Shown here one piece after another: positions 35,526-45,547 of a stretch of DNA of 64,000 nucleotides. The notes under the pieces are model-generated. The model was not told where the DNA came from. It made no database searches and worked only from the letters and a program-made list of their open reading frames with translations. How positions within the stretch are numbered: position 1 is the first letter of the stretch; every line of letters begins with the position of its first letter. The translations under genes were made by a program, and so were the position numbers. The DNA is from Candolleomyces eurysporus (Eukaryota; Basidiomycota; Agaricomycetes; Agaricales; Psathyrellaceae): positions 62,001 through 126,000 of the forward strand of contig JANBPK010000732.1 of assembly GCA_027579435.1 (NCBI GenBank), written 5' to 3'.

Positions 35526-37394
35526 TCAGAAGCATAAGGAAGGATCATCATGAGTGCACTGATCTTCGTCTCCTGTATGAGGGTGGTCCAGCCAGGGCGG
35601 AACGTATAGAGACCAAGACGACGACGTGAAGGTCAAACCCTCTGTATCAATAACTCCTTGCTGCCGAAGCTCCTCGACTATATCCACTCTTTCCTGGCCA
35701 CGATCCGCATAGTTTCTGACCCTCATATCCCGAAGAAAGGTTCTGTTGACGGAGTGAGAGTTATCGCTGCCGCTCGGAAGGTTATTCAACTTTGGTCTTC
35801 GAGAGGCGATAAAAGCCACGAGAGACCCAACTTCCAAGAAATCTGAAGGCCCAAGTCCACAGTGAAAGCTTTCGAGATTCGGACAAAGCGGCCTTTTCCC
35901 TTCAGCAACCACGCCGCTCAATTTTTCCAACACCTCAGCTGACAGAGTGGCGCATTCTTCATCCGTAACTCCACGCTCTCCCGTCAAACGAAGAACTGAC
36001 ACATTCGGTAAGTGCCTCAAACACTCATGCAGAGCTCTCTGAGTCAGGTCGATGTAGTGGATAGTTGCTGTGGTCAAGCTGGGCCCAAAACGCTGGATAA
36101 ATTCCACCAGGCTGCTCTCCGACCTTCCGCGAGGGCTTGGTTCCCAAGGATTGGAAGTGAGGGTGAGCTCTCGCAGCTCAGGAAGGTCAAGAATCTTCGC
36201 GAAACCCAAAGGTGCGCTGGAAATTTGACGAATTTTCAGGGTCTTTAAACGGGGGAGGGAAATAACGGAATCCAGAGTGTTATCATCCAGAGAGAGTGGC
36301 TCTTCGTCGTCATACGATACAGTGGGCAAGCTGAAGTCGCAGTGCTCGAGGTTGGGACAGTTGTGGAGAAGTGAACATATTATAAGAGTGGCGTCGAGTG
36401 GTTCTTCGAGCAATTGAAAGTCGGCTGCGCGAGAAGTGAAGGTCAGGCTTGTCAGACCCGACCAAATGATGGGAAGGGAGAAATACTCCGGACATATCGA
36501 CCGCAGGCTCAGCGAGTAGGAATGATACAAATTGGAGTCAGCGAGATTCTGGCCGCGCTTCATGGCCTCGAAGGCACCCCGAATTTTGCCGTAATCGGGA
36601 ACCGAAAAGTCCTTGAGGTCGATCGCAACCTGGACGTTACGGAGTTGAGGAGACCTATCCCTATTCAGGACTCCGAGGATTTGGAGAAGATTGGTGCACG
36701 GTGTTGCACATGGCAAGGAGAAGTCGACATCTCTCAATCTAGGCGCCAAGCCGCAAAGAACGTCCAGTAATGGTTTGACACACATTGAGAAGCCATCGAG
36801 CATGCTGCTAATCAGCACTCTAGGCTCATCGGATCCTCCAAAAGCAAAGAGCTTCGTGGCGTCAAAAGTCAGAGTAAGCGGATAGTTTCTGGAGCGAGAG
36901 GCAAACGTCTTTGCAAATTCCAGGAGGACTTGAACTTTGGCCGTCCACTCAGAGACGTCGAACGTGTTGATCTTTGCATCCAACCATTGGTGTGGCTCAA
37001 TACCTTCGCGCTCCCAGTAGAACTGATGAGGGAGAGGGTATTTGGGCAACGTGATGGAAATGTGACTCCAGAGTGAAGACGTTTTGAGGGCTCCATGGCG
37101 CCATTGTCCACAAACGCTGCTGATGGTGAGGACAGTGCGAGTGCGTGAGTTTCCAGACGAGTTCACGGCGTGTTCGAAAATGTACTGCTGAATCTCGAGG
37201 GGTATTCTGCTCATGGGAGATAGAAGAGTCGAATGCTTGTTGATGTAGCCGATTTTTGCCGTGTGCGTGTTCCTCAAATCCTGCAGCTTCGTTTCCATAT
37301 CCTGGATCTGCATTTCCAACGCATGGCAATCTTTGATAGCCTGAAGGACTTGAGCATTATCTTCGCCCGAGGCTTGTGATGTCGGGGGGCTCAT
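35526..37394 (-). CDS. F-box/leucine-rich repeat protein, intact
   Basis: A single intronless frame of 622 residues. Residues about 10-55 are likely coiled coil (LEMQIQDMETKLQDLRNTH). The F-box follows as LLSPMSRIPLEIQQYIFEH and ISSVCGQWRHGALKTSSLW, the usual order in basidiomycete F-box proteins. The rest is leucine-rich: SGLTSLTFTSRAA, LPRLKTLKIRQISS, LPELRELTLTSNPW, LRHLPNVSVLRLTGE. The protein would join an SCF ubiquitin ligase and select an unknown substrate through its LRRs. It is the only full-length, unbroken member of the F-box group in this window. Confidence 0.85.
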   Translation of the reverse strand: MSPPTSQASGEDNAQVLQAIKDCHALEMQIQDMETKLQDLRNTHTAKIGYINKHSTLLSPMSRIPLEIQQYIFEHAVNSSGNSRTRTVLTISSVCGQWRHGALKTSSLWSHISITLPKYPLPHQFYWEREGIEPHQWLDAKINTFDVSEWTAKVQVLLEFAKTFASRSRNYPLTLTFDATKLFAFGGSDEPRVLISSMLDGFSMCVKPLLDVLCGLAPRLRDVDFSLPCATPCTNLLQILGVLNRDRSPQLRNVQVAIDLKDFSVPDYGKIRGAFEAMKRGQNLADSNLYHSYSLSLRSICPEYFSLPIIWSGLTSLTFTSRAADFQLLEEPLDATLIICSLLHNCPNLEHCDFSLPTVSYDDEEPLSLDDNTLDSVISLPRLKTLKIRQISSAPLGFAKILDLPELRELTLTSNPWEPSPRGRSESSLVEFIQRFGPSLTTATIHYIDLTQRALHECLRHLPNVSVLRLTGERGVTDEECATLSAEVLEKLSGVVAEGKRPLCPNLESFHCGLGPSDFLEVGSLVAFIASRRPKLNNLPSGSDNSHSVNRTFLRDMRVRNYADRGQERVDIVEELRQQGVIDTEGLTFTSSSWSLYVPPWLDHPHTGDEDQCTHDDPSLCF

Positions 37395-38300
37395 CGTCTC
37401 AATTTTCCGGAAGATGTTGATGGGCGAGAGTTTTGGTTAGAATATGGTCCCCGGAACTGTTCTCACTTCTTTTATTGGGATTAGCGTGGCGTGCTTTGAC
37501 ACCGGAAGATGATTCTTGAGCACACTGTCATTGTCGGAGCCACAAAGGCGGTGCGGCTTGGAAGTGGCTTTGATTGTCTCGAGATCATGCGAGTTGCGTG
37601 GACGCAATGGGGCTGTGTGCTTGGTCCACAATGGCATATCCAAGCACTCGCACTACGGGAACACGGCGGTTTCTGATTGGGACATTGTGCCATTACTATG
37701 ATATATATGATATGACATTTACGAGCTCGTCCATTTAACCCTGTTATCATTTTCTCTTAACTCTTTCCTCGCTCTCCCTACGTCAGGCATCTTCTTATGC
37801 CGTTGATTAGTATGCTTATACCACCCATGAACATGTTCGAAGGTGTCGCCCGCCGATCACTTAGTATTACCCATTACCAATTACAACATTTTCCGCACTA
37901 GTAGGGCGTCGACGTTCCCCGGACTCACCCAGATTTTGAATCGAGTTTAAACGTTGGGGGATCTCGGAAAAGGCATTTCACTGGACCTAAACGCCCATCA
38001 CTCAAACACGGCACGACACGTGTATTCTGAAGTATCCACTCCCCGAACAATCAATTCGGATTTTCGAATCGAAACGGCAAGAGAGGTCACGAGCATCGAA
38101 GATTCGAAATTCAGTCGCTGACCCACAAGCAAGCTTGCTCGTGCGATCATCTATTTTTCTGAATAGAGTTTATTAATCACTTGGACTACTGTCGTAAATC
38201 AGGCTTGGAACGAGGTTCAGTGTGGGTATAAGATGAGGATAAAGTATCGAAGCTGGTACAGGACAACTACACAAAATCGGGAAACACATCTACTAATCAT
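37395..38300. other. Intergenic region upstream of the F-box gene
   Basis: Bases 37560-37690 share blocks with 30790-30960 (GGCTTTGATTGTCTCGAGA, GTGCTTGGTCCA, CCAAGCA), so the two F-box paralogues share promoter ancestry. No gene recognised. Confidence 0.45.
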
Positions 38301-40720
38301 TTATAGCCATGCTCGACAATACCCATATACCGAAGCCAAGATCCCCCTCAACGCACTTCGACCGGGCGGACATCTTCTTTTACACTGGAAGGACGCATCT
38401 TTCTCGTCATCTAACTCAACCTCGTCGTACCGCCGCTTAGGACTGCGAGAGATTACGGGCTCGACGTGGCCAGTTGCTTGATTCGGAGGTGTCAAAGGGC
38501 GATCTGGAGAAGGAGCTGCTTTACCATCGGTCAGAGGTGGAGAGCTTCCGTCAGGGGGGGTTGACAGGCTGAAAATCTTGTAACGAAGTAGCTGAAGTAA
38601 CAACGGACGTTGATTCGGAGACAACGGGGTCGGAAGTCGTGGACTGGGAGCCAGAGCAGCAAGAGACTGCGTCCGCCTTGGGAGCTGACACGGCTACAGC
38701 TACAGATTTTTGCAGTTTTTTCAAGGCTGCGTCGAAAAGCCCAATGACACGGGCATAGTGGTGGTCGACTTTGTCCAAGATCGACGCAAATCGATCCGGG
38801 GCCGGTGACCCATCACTAGACTCCTCATACACCAAACTATCCTTCGCGAAACTGACTTCTCGCGCAAATGCCCGGAAACCCAGAAACAAGTCGTCGTAAA
38901 TGCAGTGCCAGCCAGAATCAATAGCTCGTCGAGCTTCGGGGATCGTTCTTGGAGAGTTGAGGAATTTCCATTTGTGGTCGCAAATTATGGATGCGTTGTC
39001 TCCAGTCCATGCTAAGACGGTGCTTTCTAGGTAGGAACTCCGAGGCATTCGATTCCCGTTAGGCTTGAAGGTCAAAAGGATATAGGTAAAGATCCAAAAG
39101 AAGGACTCGAGGTCGTCAAGGTAGTCGTGGGGTGGAAGGTACTCGGCGCTGAGCTCACAGCTCTTGAGAACCATGAAGGACTGGAACATGCGGGTACCCT
39201 ACAAGCAACGTGTTGAGCTTTCAAGTCCTGAGAAGTTCATTCAGCAAATAACATACCAGTCTGTGATCGATCAAGGTCTTGGAGACCATTTCATCGGTTT
39301 TGAAGGCCATGTCGAGGTCGATCAAGACGCCCCTCTCGTCATCTTCCGGGTCCGCGGGAAGGAGGATGTTATTAGGGGAAACGTCACGATGGATGATGTT
39401 CCTCGAAAGCAACGCTTTATGCGCTTCAAAGAAATCAGTATCTGGGATATGGACTTAAGAATGAAATCGATATTTACCTGTAATGGCGTCCCGAAGGGCA
39501 GCAAGAACCTGCTCAATAGAGGTGAAATGTTCGATGGTTGATCCGTAGGCCTTCATGACAATTCGAACGCTCGCCAGGTTCTGGAATGCGCCTTTCTTGA
39601 AAGAGGAGATGTCGCCGCGAAAATCTTGAGTCTGGGCACGATCCTTTTCATAAGAGACCATATGACAGATGCCACGCAACCCCTTCACCGCCTGAAGCAG
39701 CTTGAACTCGGAGGTACATTTGTCGGTCACCCAATAGTCCTTGACAATAAACCTTTGCCCCTCCGAGTTCTTGGCTGCCCAACACGTGGTGCCACGGCCA
39801 CGAAGCGTCGGTCGGATGAATGGATCTTCACCTAGAACCAATTCGTACGTGACAATGGTCTTGTCAGGGCCAATGGTTGTTAATGTACCGCCATTTTTCG
39901 TGCCATCGGCAGCTGTTGTCCACCGAATGCTGTCATCGAGACCCAGGATGCGTTCATCAAGGCTACTGAGTCCAAGAATGAGACGTATGAACGTATGGGG
40001 GTCCTCGTGAAAGTTGAAAGGAAGGGTGTACAGGGCGCCGCTACGGTCGAAATGGAATAACCTTGCCGAGTGCTCGGTCACAAGCATGGAGCGGACGTAG
40101 AAGCGGTTGGGTTGGCCAATGAAAATATGTCTATAAAGGAAAGGGAACATGAGCGAAAGTCATCGAAATTTAGCAAGTGCGACTCACTTTGCATGTTCAC
40201 TCATCTGCGCTAGATGGCTCCACACATCGTCCACCTCTGAGTCTAGCTTGACATCAAAGTAAGCGGCGACGTTAGTGAATGCTGTGAGTCTCCCTTTCAC
40301 AATGGAGAACGAAGGACCGGTGGCCTTAATGGCGATATCAGGCCCGACATACTGCTCAGTCCCACCAGTGGCACCACGCGTAGGCTCGCCCACCACAGCC
40401 TCGCGACCATTGGAAGCTCCGGATGTCCCCAAACGTTGGATGACGGAGTTGACTATACAGCAAATTGGGTGGTAAAGCTCTGAATTGACCTTAGGGGCTT
40501 TGGGAATCTTGGTCCACCTTCCGTTGCAATACTCGCTGCCCCCGTCTAAAAAGTTCTGTATCGCTCCAGTCGTCGACAAGTCTTTGTAGAGAGATTCAGC
40601 CCAAGAGCTTGGCGCTTCTGGAATATTGTCGCCCAGGTCCTGGGAGATCATGTCGTGCAGCCAGTTGAGATTCTCTCGCGTAGAGTCGATAGAATATGCT
40701 GAAGGTGTCGAGGAATCCAC
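38301..40720 (-). CDS. FunK1-type protein kinase
   Basis: Exon 1 starts at 40720 (MDSSTPSAYSIDSTREN). Exon 2 continues with HIFIGQPNRFYVRSMLVTE and FHFDRSGALYTLPFN, the conserved middle of fungal FunK1 kinases. A third exon carries the catalytic loop NIIHRDVSPNNILL and LIDLDMAF, where DLD replaces DFG. The fourth begins GTRMFQSFMVLK and includes YLDDLESFFWIFTYIL. FunK1 kinases are a fungal-only expansion of unclear role. The third-exon frame stops at 38551, but an overlapping frame encodes PLTPPNQATGHVEPVISR, SPKRRYDEVELDDEK and CKRRC, the basic/acidic tail such kinases often have, ending at 38301. A 36-base intron before CCTGTCAACC, or a slip in the C7 run there, would join them. The end is therefore uncertain (38551 or 38301). 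Confidence 0.8.
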
Positions 40721-41395
40721 GAGGTGATAGCGTTGGAATTAGGAATTTAGGAGCAAAGAGTACACTTTAAAGCTGGTGGTATTGGTTCCGCTCGAGCAAG
40801 TGGTGTTGGGAAGAGCCAATGAAGGTCGATGATTGTGGTCAAGAGCGAAGGTTCGGACAACCAAATCAACCCTGGCCGTATATGGCTGTGTTTTCGGCAT
40901 CACCCAGGCTCCCGATTTGGGCAACAAAGGACGCCGAGTCGCCGACCGGCACGACACGGACCTCTCCGGCACTTACACGGTGGTTCGTGAATCGTGACAT
41001 ACACAGCAGGACCGCTGCGGTGATTCCAGCTGTGGCATGGTGAGAGCATCATGTCAGACAGACTCTCTATAATCTCTTTGTTTTCAACATGATTTTGATG
41101 GAGTCATGCCAATGCCTGCAAGATGGAATCTCTTTGTAATTCCTGTGGGAATCAAGGTGGCACCAGCGTCACATCAGTTTTTCCGGGGACATGTATTGTG
41201 TGGACGGGGACAAAGAATATGGGACTGAGAAGCACATTTGAGATATATGGAGGAAAAATAGACCTATGTTTCATGTCTTTGGCCAATGACTAAATAAAAG
41301 TGGAATCTAGGTAAAAGAGAGTCTGTCTGCCAAAATGCAAACACAATGACAAACGCGGAATCACCCGAGCGGTTCTGCAGTGATAGGGCGGCAAT
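40721..41395. other. Intergenic region
   Basis: FunK1 promoter side; no gene or repeat recognised. Confidence 0.4.
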
Positions 41396-41854
41396 GTGAC
41401 AGATCGTGGCCGCTCTCAGTTTGAGAGTCCCAGTCCCCGCCACCCTCGCTCTAGCTACTATGATACACCACCCTGCCACCTCTATTTGTCATCTCATCAT
41501 TTCTCTAATGAGACTCCTCCCCGCCACAGAACCCACTACCCTTCTAACTCTCCTTGCATGATTCACTATGACATCGATTACCCTGATGGTGGACAGGCTG
41601 TCACCTTTTGGCACCCCGGCCTCAACTCTCCCATAAATCCTGACAGGTACCCTGAAGGCACTCGTATCATCAAACGCTGGGACATGCAGGAAGGGTTTGA
41701 TATTACTGTGCCCTCTTCAACCAATCCCCATGCAACATCCTCCTCCACCAACAATGCCTCCTCTTGTGAAACTCATATGGCTTGTACTGATGAGTGCTCC
41801 ACAGTCTCCACCTTTTTTGCTGAAGCCCTTGATAGGAATCATCATGATGCTTAA
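41396..41854 (+). CDS. Hypothetical protein, possibly part of a PIF/Harbinger-like element
   Basis: A 152-codon frame, Ser/Thr/His/Pro-rich at both ends, with a central segment MIHYDIDYPDGGQAVTFWHP and PEGTRIIKRWDMQEGFDI. It faces the dead transposase tail to tail, and its T- and A-rich third positions resemble the transposase more than the host genes nearby. PIF/Harbinger elements often carry a second gene, but I see no Myb-like motif. Low certainty. Confidence 0.3.
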   Translation: MTDRGRSQFESPSPRHPRSSYYDTPPCHLYLSSHHFSNETPPRHRTHYPSNSPCMIHYDIDYPDGGQAVTFWHPGLNSPINPDRYPEGTRIIKRWDMQEGFDITVPSSTNPHATSSSTNNASSCETHMACTDECSTVSTFFAEALDRNHHDA

Positions 41855-42067
41855 TGTTGAGTTGACCCTAGGTTTCCCTTAATTCAGATACTTATCATCC
41901 CCTCTCTGTAAACACCCCACTCTGTTGCTCCAATCTAATTAATAGTTATATTACTTCTCTTGTCTTCTGCCCATTTCCCTCTAATATTTCAACTACAACT
42001 CTTTAATCTACTAAGTCCTGTCCTTGTGAGTAACTACATTATGATACTGAGTCACCCTGTCCATTCA

Positions 42068-43387
42068 TCACTGTTCTCCAAACAATATATTCTCAAAGTC
42101 ATTCCAAATTTGCTCCTGTTCATGGCCTTCCCTCCAAATTGGCATATATACTGTGCGGATTTGGTTAATCCCAACTTTTTGTGACCAAAGGTTGTGCAAG
42201 CGGACAACAATTTCGAGAATATTGGACCTTTGATTGCTGTTGCCAACAGGTAATGGAACATGTAGGTGTCCAAAAGCTCCCTGGAGGGCTCCCATGCCCC
42301 ATTCTGCTGTTTTCTAGTACAACAGCAGTTGCCGATCAAAAGCAATCTGCTGCTTGCGGACTTAAAGATTGGATGACAGCCATGTGCCCAATTTCATAGG
42401 AGCTTGTATGCGACCCTTGATAGTGTCAGTTCCTTGAGGAAAGGCTGTGTCTGCCATCAAGTACCACCTGTCCAGGGTAGCATTCAGTAACTTCTCATAG
42501 ATTGGCTTAGCAACACAGGAATCATGCCAACTCCCTGGCGCATTCACCTTTCCACCAATAATTTCACCTGAATACATTACAGTTAATGACAAATAGGACC
42601 TTCAGAGGACTGGTGCTTACCTTGCAAGCAGAATGCAAGGATACAGCTAACATAGTGGTCTGAGAGCCATCCATTATACATGGCATTTTTGATTTCATCA
42701 TCTGGGGAGGTTTGGACTGGGAGATTCAACCCATCTAACAAATCAAACGCCCCTGTTAGGAGCGGATGTTGTTCTGCACTAAGCTCATTCCACTCCTGGA
42801 ACTTGTCCCCTTCCAGCCAGCTCACATGGGCATCTTTCATGGTTCAGAGGGTTTTCAATAGGATTGACAATGTAGGATTGAGATATTGTGAGGTTGTTGA
42901 GGGAATAAGGGCAAAAATTTGCATTAGGCTGACATTGAGCATTGAAGATGTAAGATAATGCAATACCAGTCCCAGTCCCCCTGCCACATCCAGAGAACAG
43001 CGAGAAACTAATGGGGGGGGCTATGTTGATGTTATCAATGCATGGGATTGTGTTGGTATTCCAGTGTTCTGTAAATCCAGAGTCCAAGATGTAATCGAAG
43101 GTTACGACATCAAAGCCCATCATGGTGATATAGGCTCTGTTGTTTCGTGATTGGCAGAGAGCCTGCCAGGGTGTTGCACATCAAGGATCAGGGAGGAGAT
43201 CAGAGCACACCAAATATTGTTGATGGTTGCGATGAGCCTCGTTTTGCTGATGCCTGGCTTCCTCTGCCCCATACACCATCATCCCAACAGCAGCAGACAT
43301 AGACAACAGTTCCTCCTCTTCATCTTCCTCCTCCTCCAATTCTTTGAGCACCAATATCTGGGCAGCTTCGAAATCATTGAGATACAT
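42068..43387 (-). pseudogene. PIF/Harbinger-like DDE transposase, inactivated
   Basis: Reading from 43387, the homology runs in order: RNNRAYITMMGFDVVTFDYI, SLDVAGGLGLVLHYLTSSM, HPLLTGAFDLLDGLNLPVQT (first Asp), a GTAAGC..TCAG intron near 42570-42620, GGKVNAPGSWHDSCVAKPIY, YLMADTAFPQGTDTIKGRI (second Asp), AEWGMGALQGAFGHLHVPL (Glu), VRLHNLWSQKVGINQIR and YMPIWREG. The whole catalytic triad is still readable. Four nonsense codons lie in the frame: TGA at 43181-43183, TGA at 42844-42846, TAA at 42362-42364 and TAG at 42314-42316. One frameshift lies in a run of eight G bases at 43013-43020. It cannot make a functional protein. Terminal repeats of the element were not found. Confidence 0.85.
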
Positions 43388-43449
43388 GCTGAGCGGAAAG
43401 TTGATGAGGGGGGCTAGCCCCTAATTATCCAGATTAGAACAATATCACA

Positions 43450-44838
43450 TCAATTTCTAGATTCTAGATTGGTCGACGGTTTTGAAAACATAAACCAGAT
43501 TTTATTGAAGCTCCGCTAACATGTTGTTTTAGAAAAATCTGTGTTTCTAATGGGACGGTGATACGACCGCGTTTGTTTTAGCGAATATAAGTTCAATTTT
43601 CGCGATAATAAACTATAAAGTTGACACGGTCTGAGTCTCTAAGTACAAGAATGACTACTCTATCAATAAGGTTCACGCGGCTTGAGAAGGAAAAGAGTTA
43701 GTACTATGACTCTAGGGACACGAGAGTTGAAGCTACTCGAGGCTGTCAACTTGAAGCTGCCCCAGTTGTATTATACCCTGACCGGAGAAGCTACTTGAAT
43801 TGACACCGTGCTAAAAGTCAGGCGGCTCGACTCAAGCAGCTTCAGAAAGTCTTATACCTTTTACACACAACTGCTCGGACACTCAGGCGGCACGACCAGA
43901 GGGTCTAGGAATCAGGCGGCTTCACATTAATCGAGTACAAGTGCTGGAGCGGCACAAATGGTCTTTCAAAGCGACGAAGTCCATGGCTGGTGGCGCGGCT
44001 GGGTGGCTGTGATAAAATCCGACGCGGTGCAAGGAACTGAAGCGGCTTGAGTCCTGAGTCAAGGGAATGACCAGACCAACCATTGGCATCGGGAAAAAGG
44101 TGCAGGTGATGCCGGGCAAGGCAACCATACCTGTCCAAGCGGCTTGAGACTAGCAACGAGAGTAGGGGATGCGGAGCAAGGATGCCCGTCCACTCTCGAT
44201 CATCAGTCGGCATCTCACGCAGCTTCACCAGAAAGGAAATGGTGATCTAAATTTGGCGTCCAGAGGCGCGCCTGACTCGCGCGGCTACAATCTTGGCACG
44301 GCCTCTACCAANTACCCGGTTCTATTTTCTCTTTATCTTTTGCTTGGACTCGTATTATTGGCTATGAACTTATCTATCACTATGTGTTCTTCTATCTATT
44401 TTTACGCAGCTCAAAGTAGTATATATACACGCTAACTACGGACTCGAGCGGCATCATCGTATCATTGTTGTTTTATCTTTTACTTGNCGTTTTTNATCGA
44501 CGAATCTATCGAGCTTTTCTGCTTATATTTCACACGGCGTGAACTATCAGTTTTTATCTTGGAACTTAGGAACTTAAGCAGTCAATAAGGCTTGACTACT
44601 TGGGAATAGGAATCTCACTAGTTGTGCATTAGGGTACTTCTAGTTTAGTGGAGTGTATCAAAGAGAGAACAAGAGAACTTAGTATTCTTAATTCACTCTA
44701 TAACCCCCACAAACTCGCACTTTGACTTTCGTGCGGCCTGACTCTCACACCGCGTGACTACACACAGCTTGTATACAGGTTGTGGTTGGTGTTTTGTGTG
44801 TGTGTTTCTGAGCTCGGCAGCACCGATCTCATCAACGC
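43450..44838. repeat. Unclassified repetitive-looking DNA with a recurring GCGGCTTGAG-type motif
   Basis: Variants of (A)GCGGCTTGAG or CAGGCGGCTCGAC occur near 43677, 43820, 43886, 43914, 44041, 44138 and, more loosely, 44255, 44447 and 44732. No host-type gene is visible. The second half is AT-rich with TATATATACACG near 44421. It may be a solo LTR or another non-coding insertion next to the NACHT array; I could not define ends or a target duplication. Confidence 0.35.
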
Positions 44839-45547
44839 TTTTTGTACGCTCATCAGAAAATTTTGAATATTCACGCAGCTCCATTCAATGGATAGGCTTC
44901 ATCGATCATACACATTCTTGATCAGTATCTGGTAAACACACCGGCAAATTGCGGCCATTCTGAACCCTTTGGATTCTGGAATGGTAGAGCAGGATGCAGA
45001 ATGGTGTTGGCTATGTGACTGCGGGCTCGTGTTTTGGCCACGAATAATCTAGTGTTCAGCATGGCCTTTCTCCATTCATTTACAGGGTTGTGTTCTTGAG
45101 GTGGATGTAACTTGCAATAATACTCAGTTGTTTGCTTCCTCCGTCATCCTTTCAGGCTCTACGGCATACTTGTAGCAGTGGTAGGCAAGTTGTACTCCAT
45201 GACTGTACTGACATCTGCGCGTCCTTGCGTTTGGTGACAGATGTCAAAGACGGAGACGGACTCGCCGAGTGGGGAAAGGTGAGGGCGATGACAGAGATGG
45301 TGAAGGTACTGAGAGCCGCAGTCGTGATGGGCAAGGTAATTTGGACAGCAATGGATGCAGAATACCGATGGTTGCAGCTTACGGTCGTCACTCAAGCTTC
45401 GAGAAGGTCTGCGACAGGCCACCTCTGCTCAGCTCTGGACGTGGCCAGACAGCACTCTAAATCGCTCGAGAGCTTCAGAACCCGCACATAAAATGCAAGA
45501 ATTAAAGGGTTCGATTATGAAGATAAATTTAGCGTAACACCGTGAGC
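44839..45547 (-). repeat. 3' flank of NACHT unit A (repeated at 60167-60879)
   Basis: From about 44839 (CTTTTTGTACGCTCATC) the sequence matches 60173 onward through the end of the NACHT gene. It marks the left edge of the NACHT array. The plus strand has an open frame (45132-45491) that is not preserved in the other copy, so I do not call it. Confidence 0.75.

Noticed and set aside
43301..43370. Acidic Glu-rich coding repeat as an independent gene
   Set aside because: It is the N-terminal part of the inactivated transposase frame, in phase with the downstream homology apart from the nonsense codon.
45132..45491. Plus-strand open frame of 119 codons in the NACHT 3' flank
   Set aside because: The corresponding frame in unit C (60480-60800) is interrupted, so it is not conserved between copies.
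45500..45530. Possible tRNA-like T-arm (GGGTTCGATTA)
   Set aside because: No acceptor stem or anticodon arm can be folded around it; the same bases recur only as part of the NACHT unit flank.
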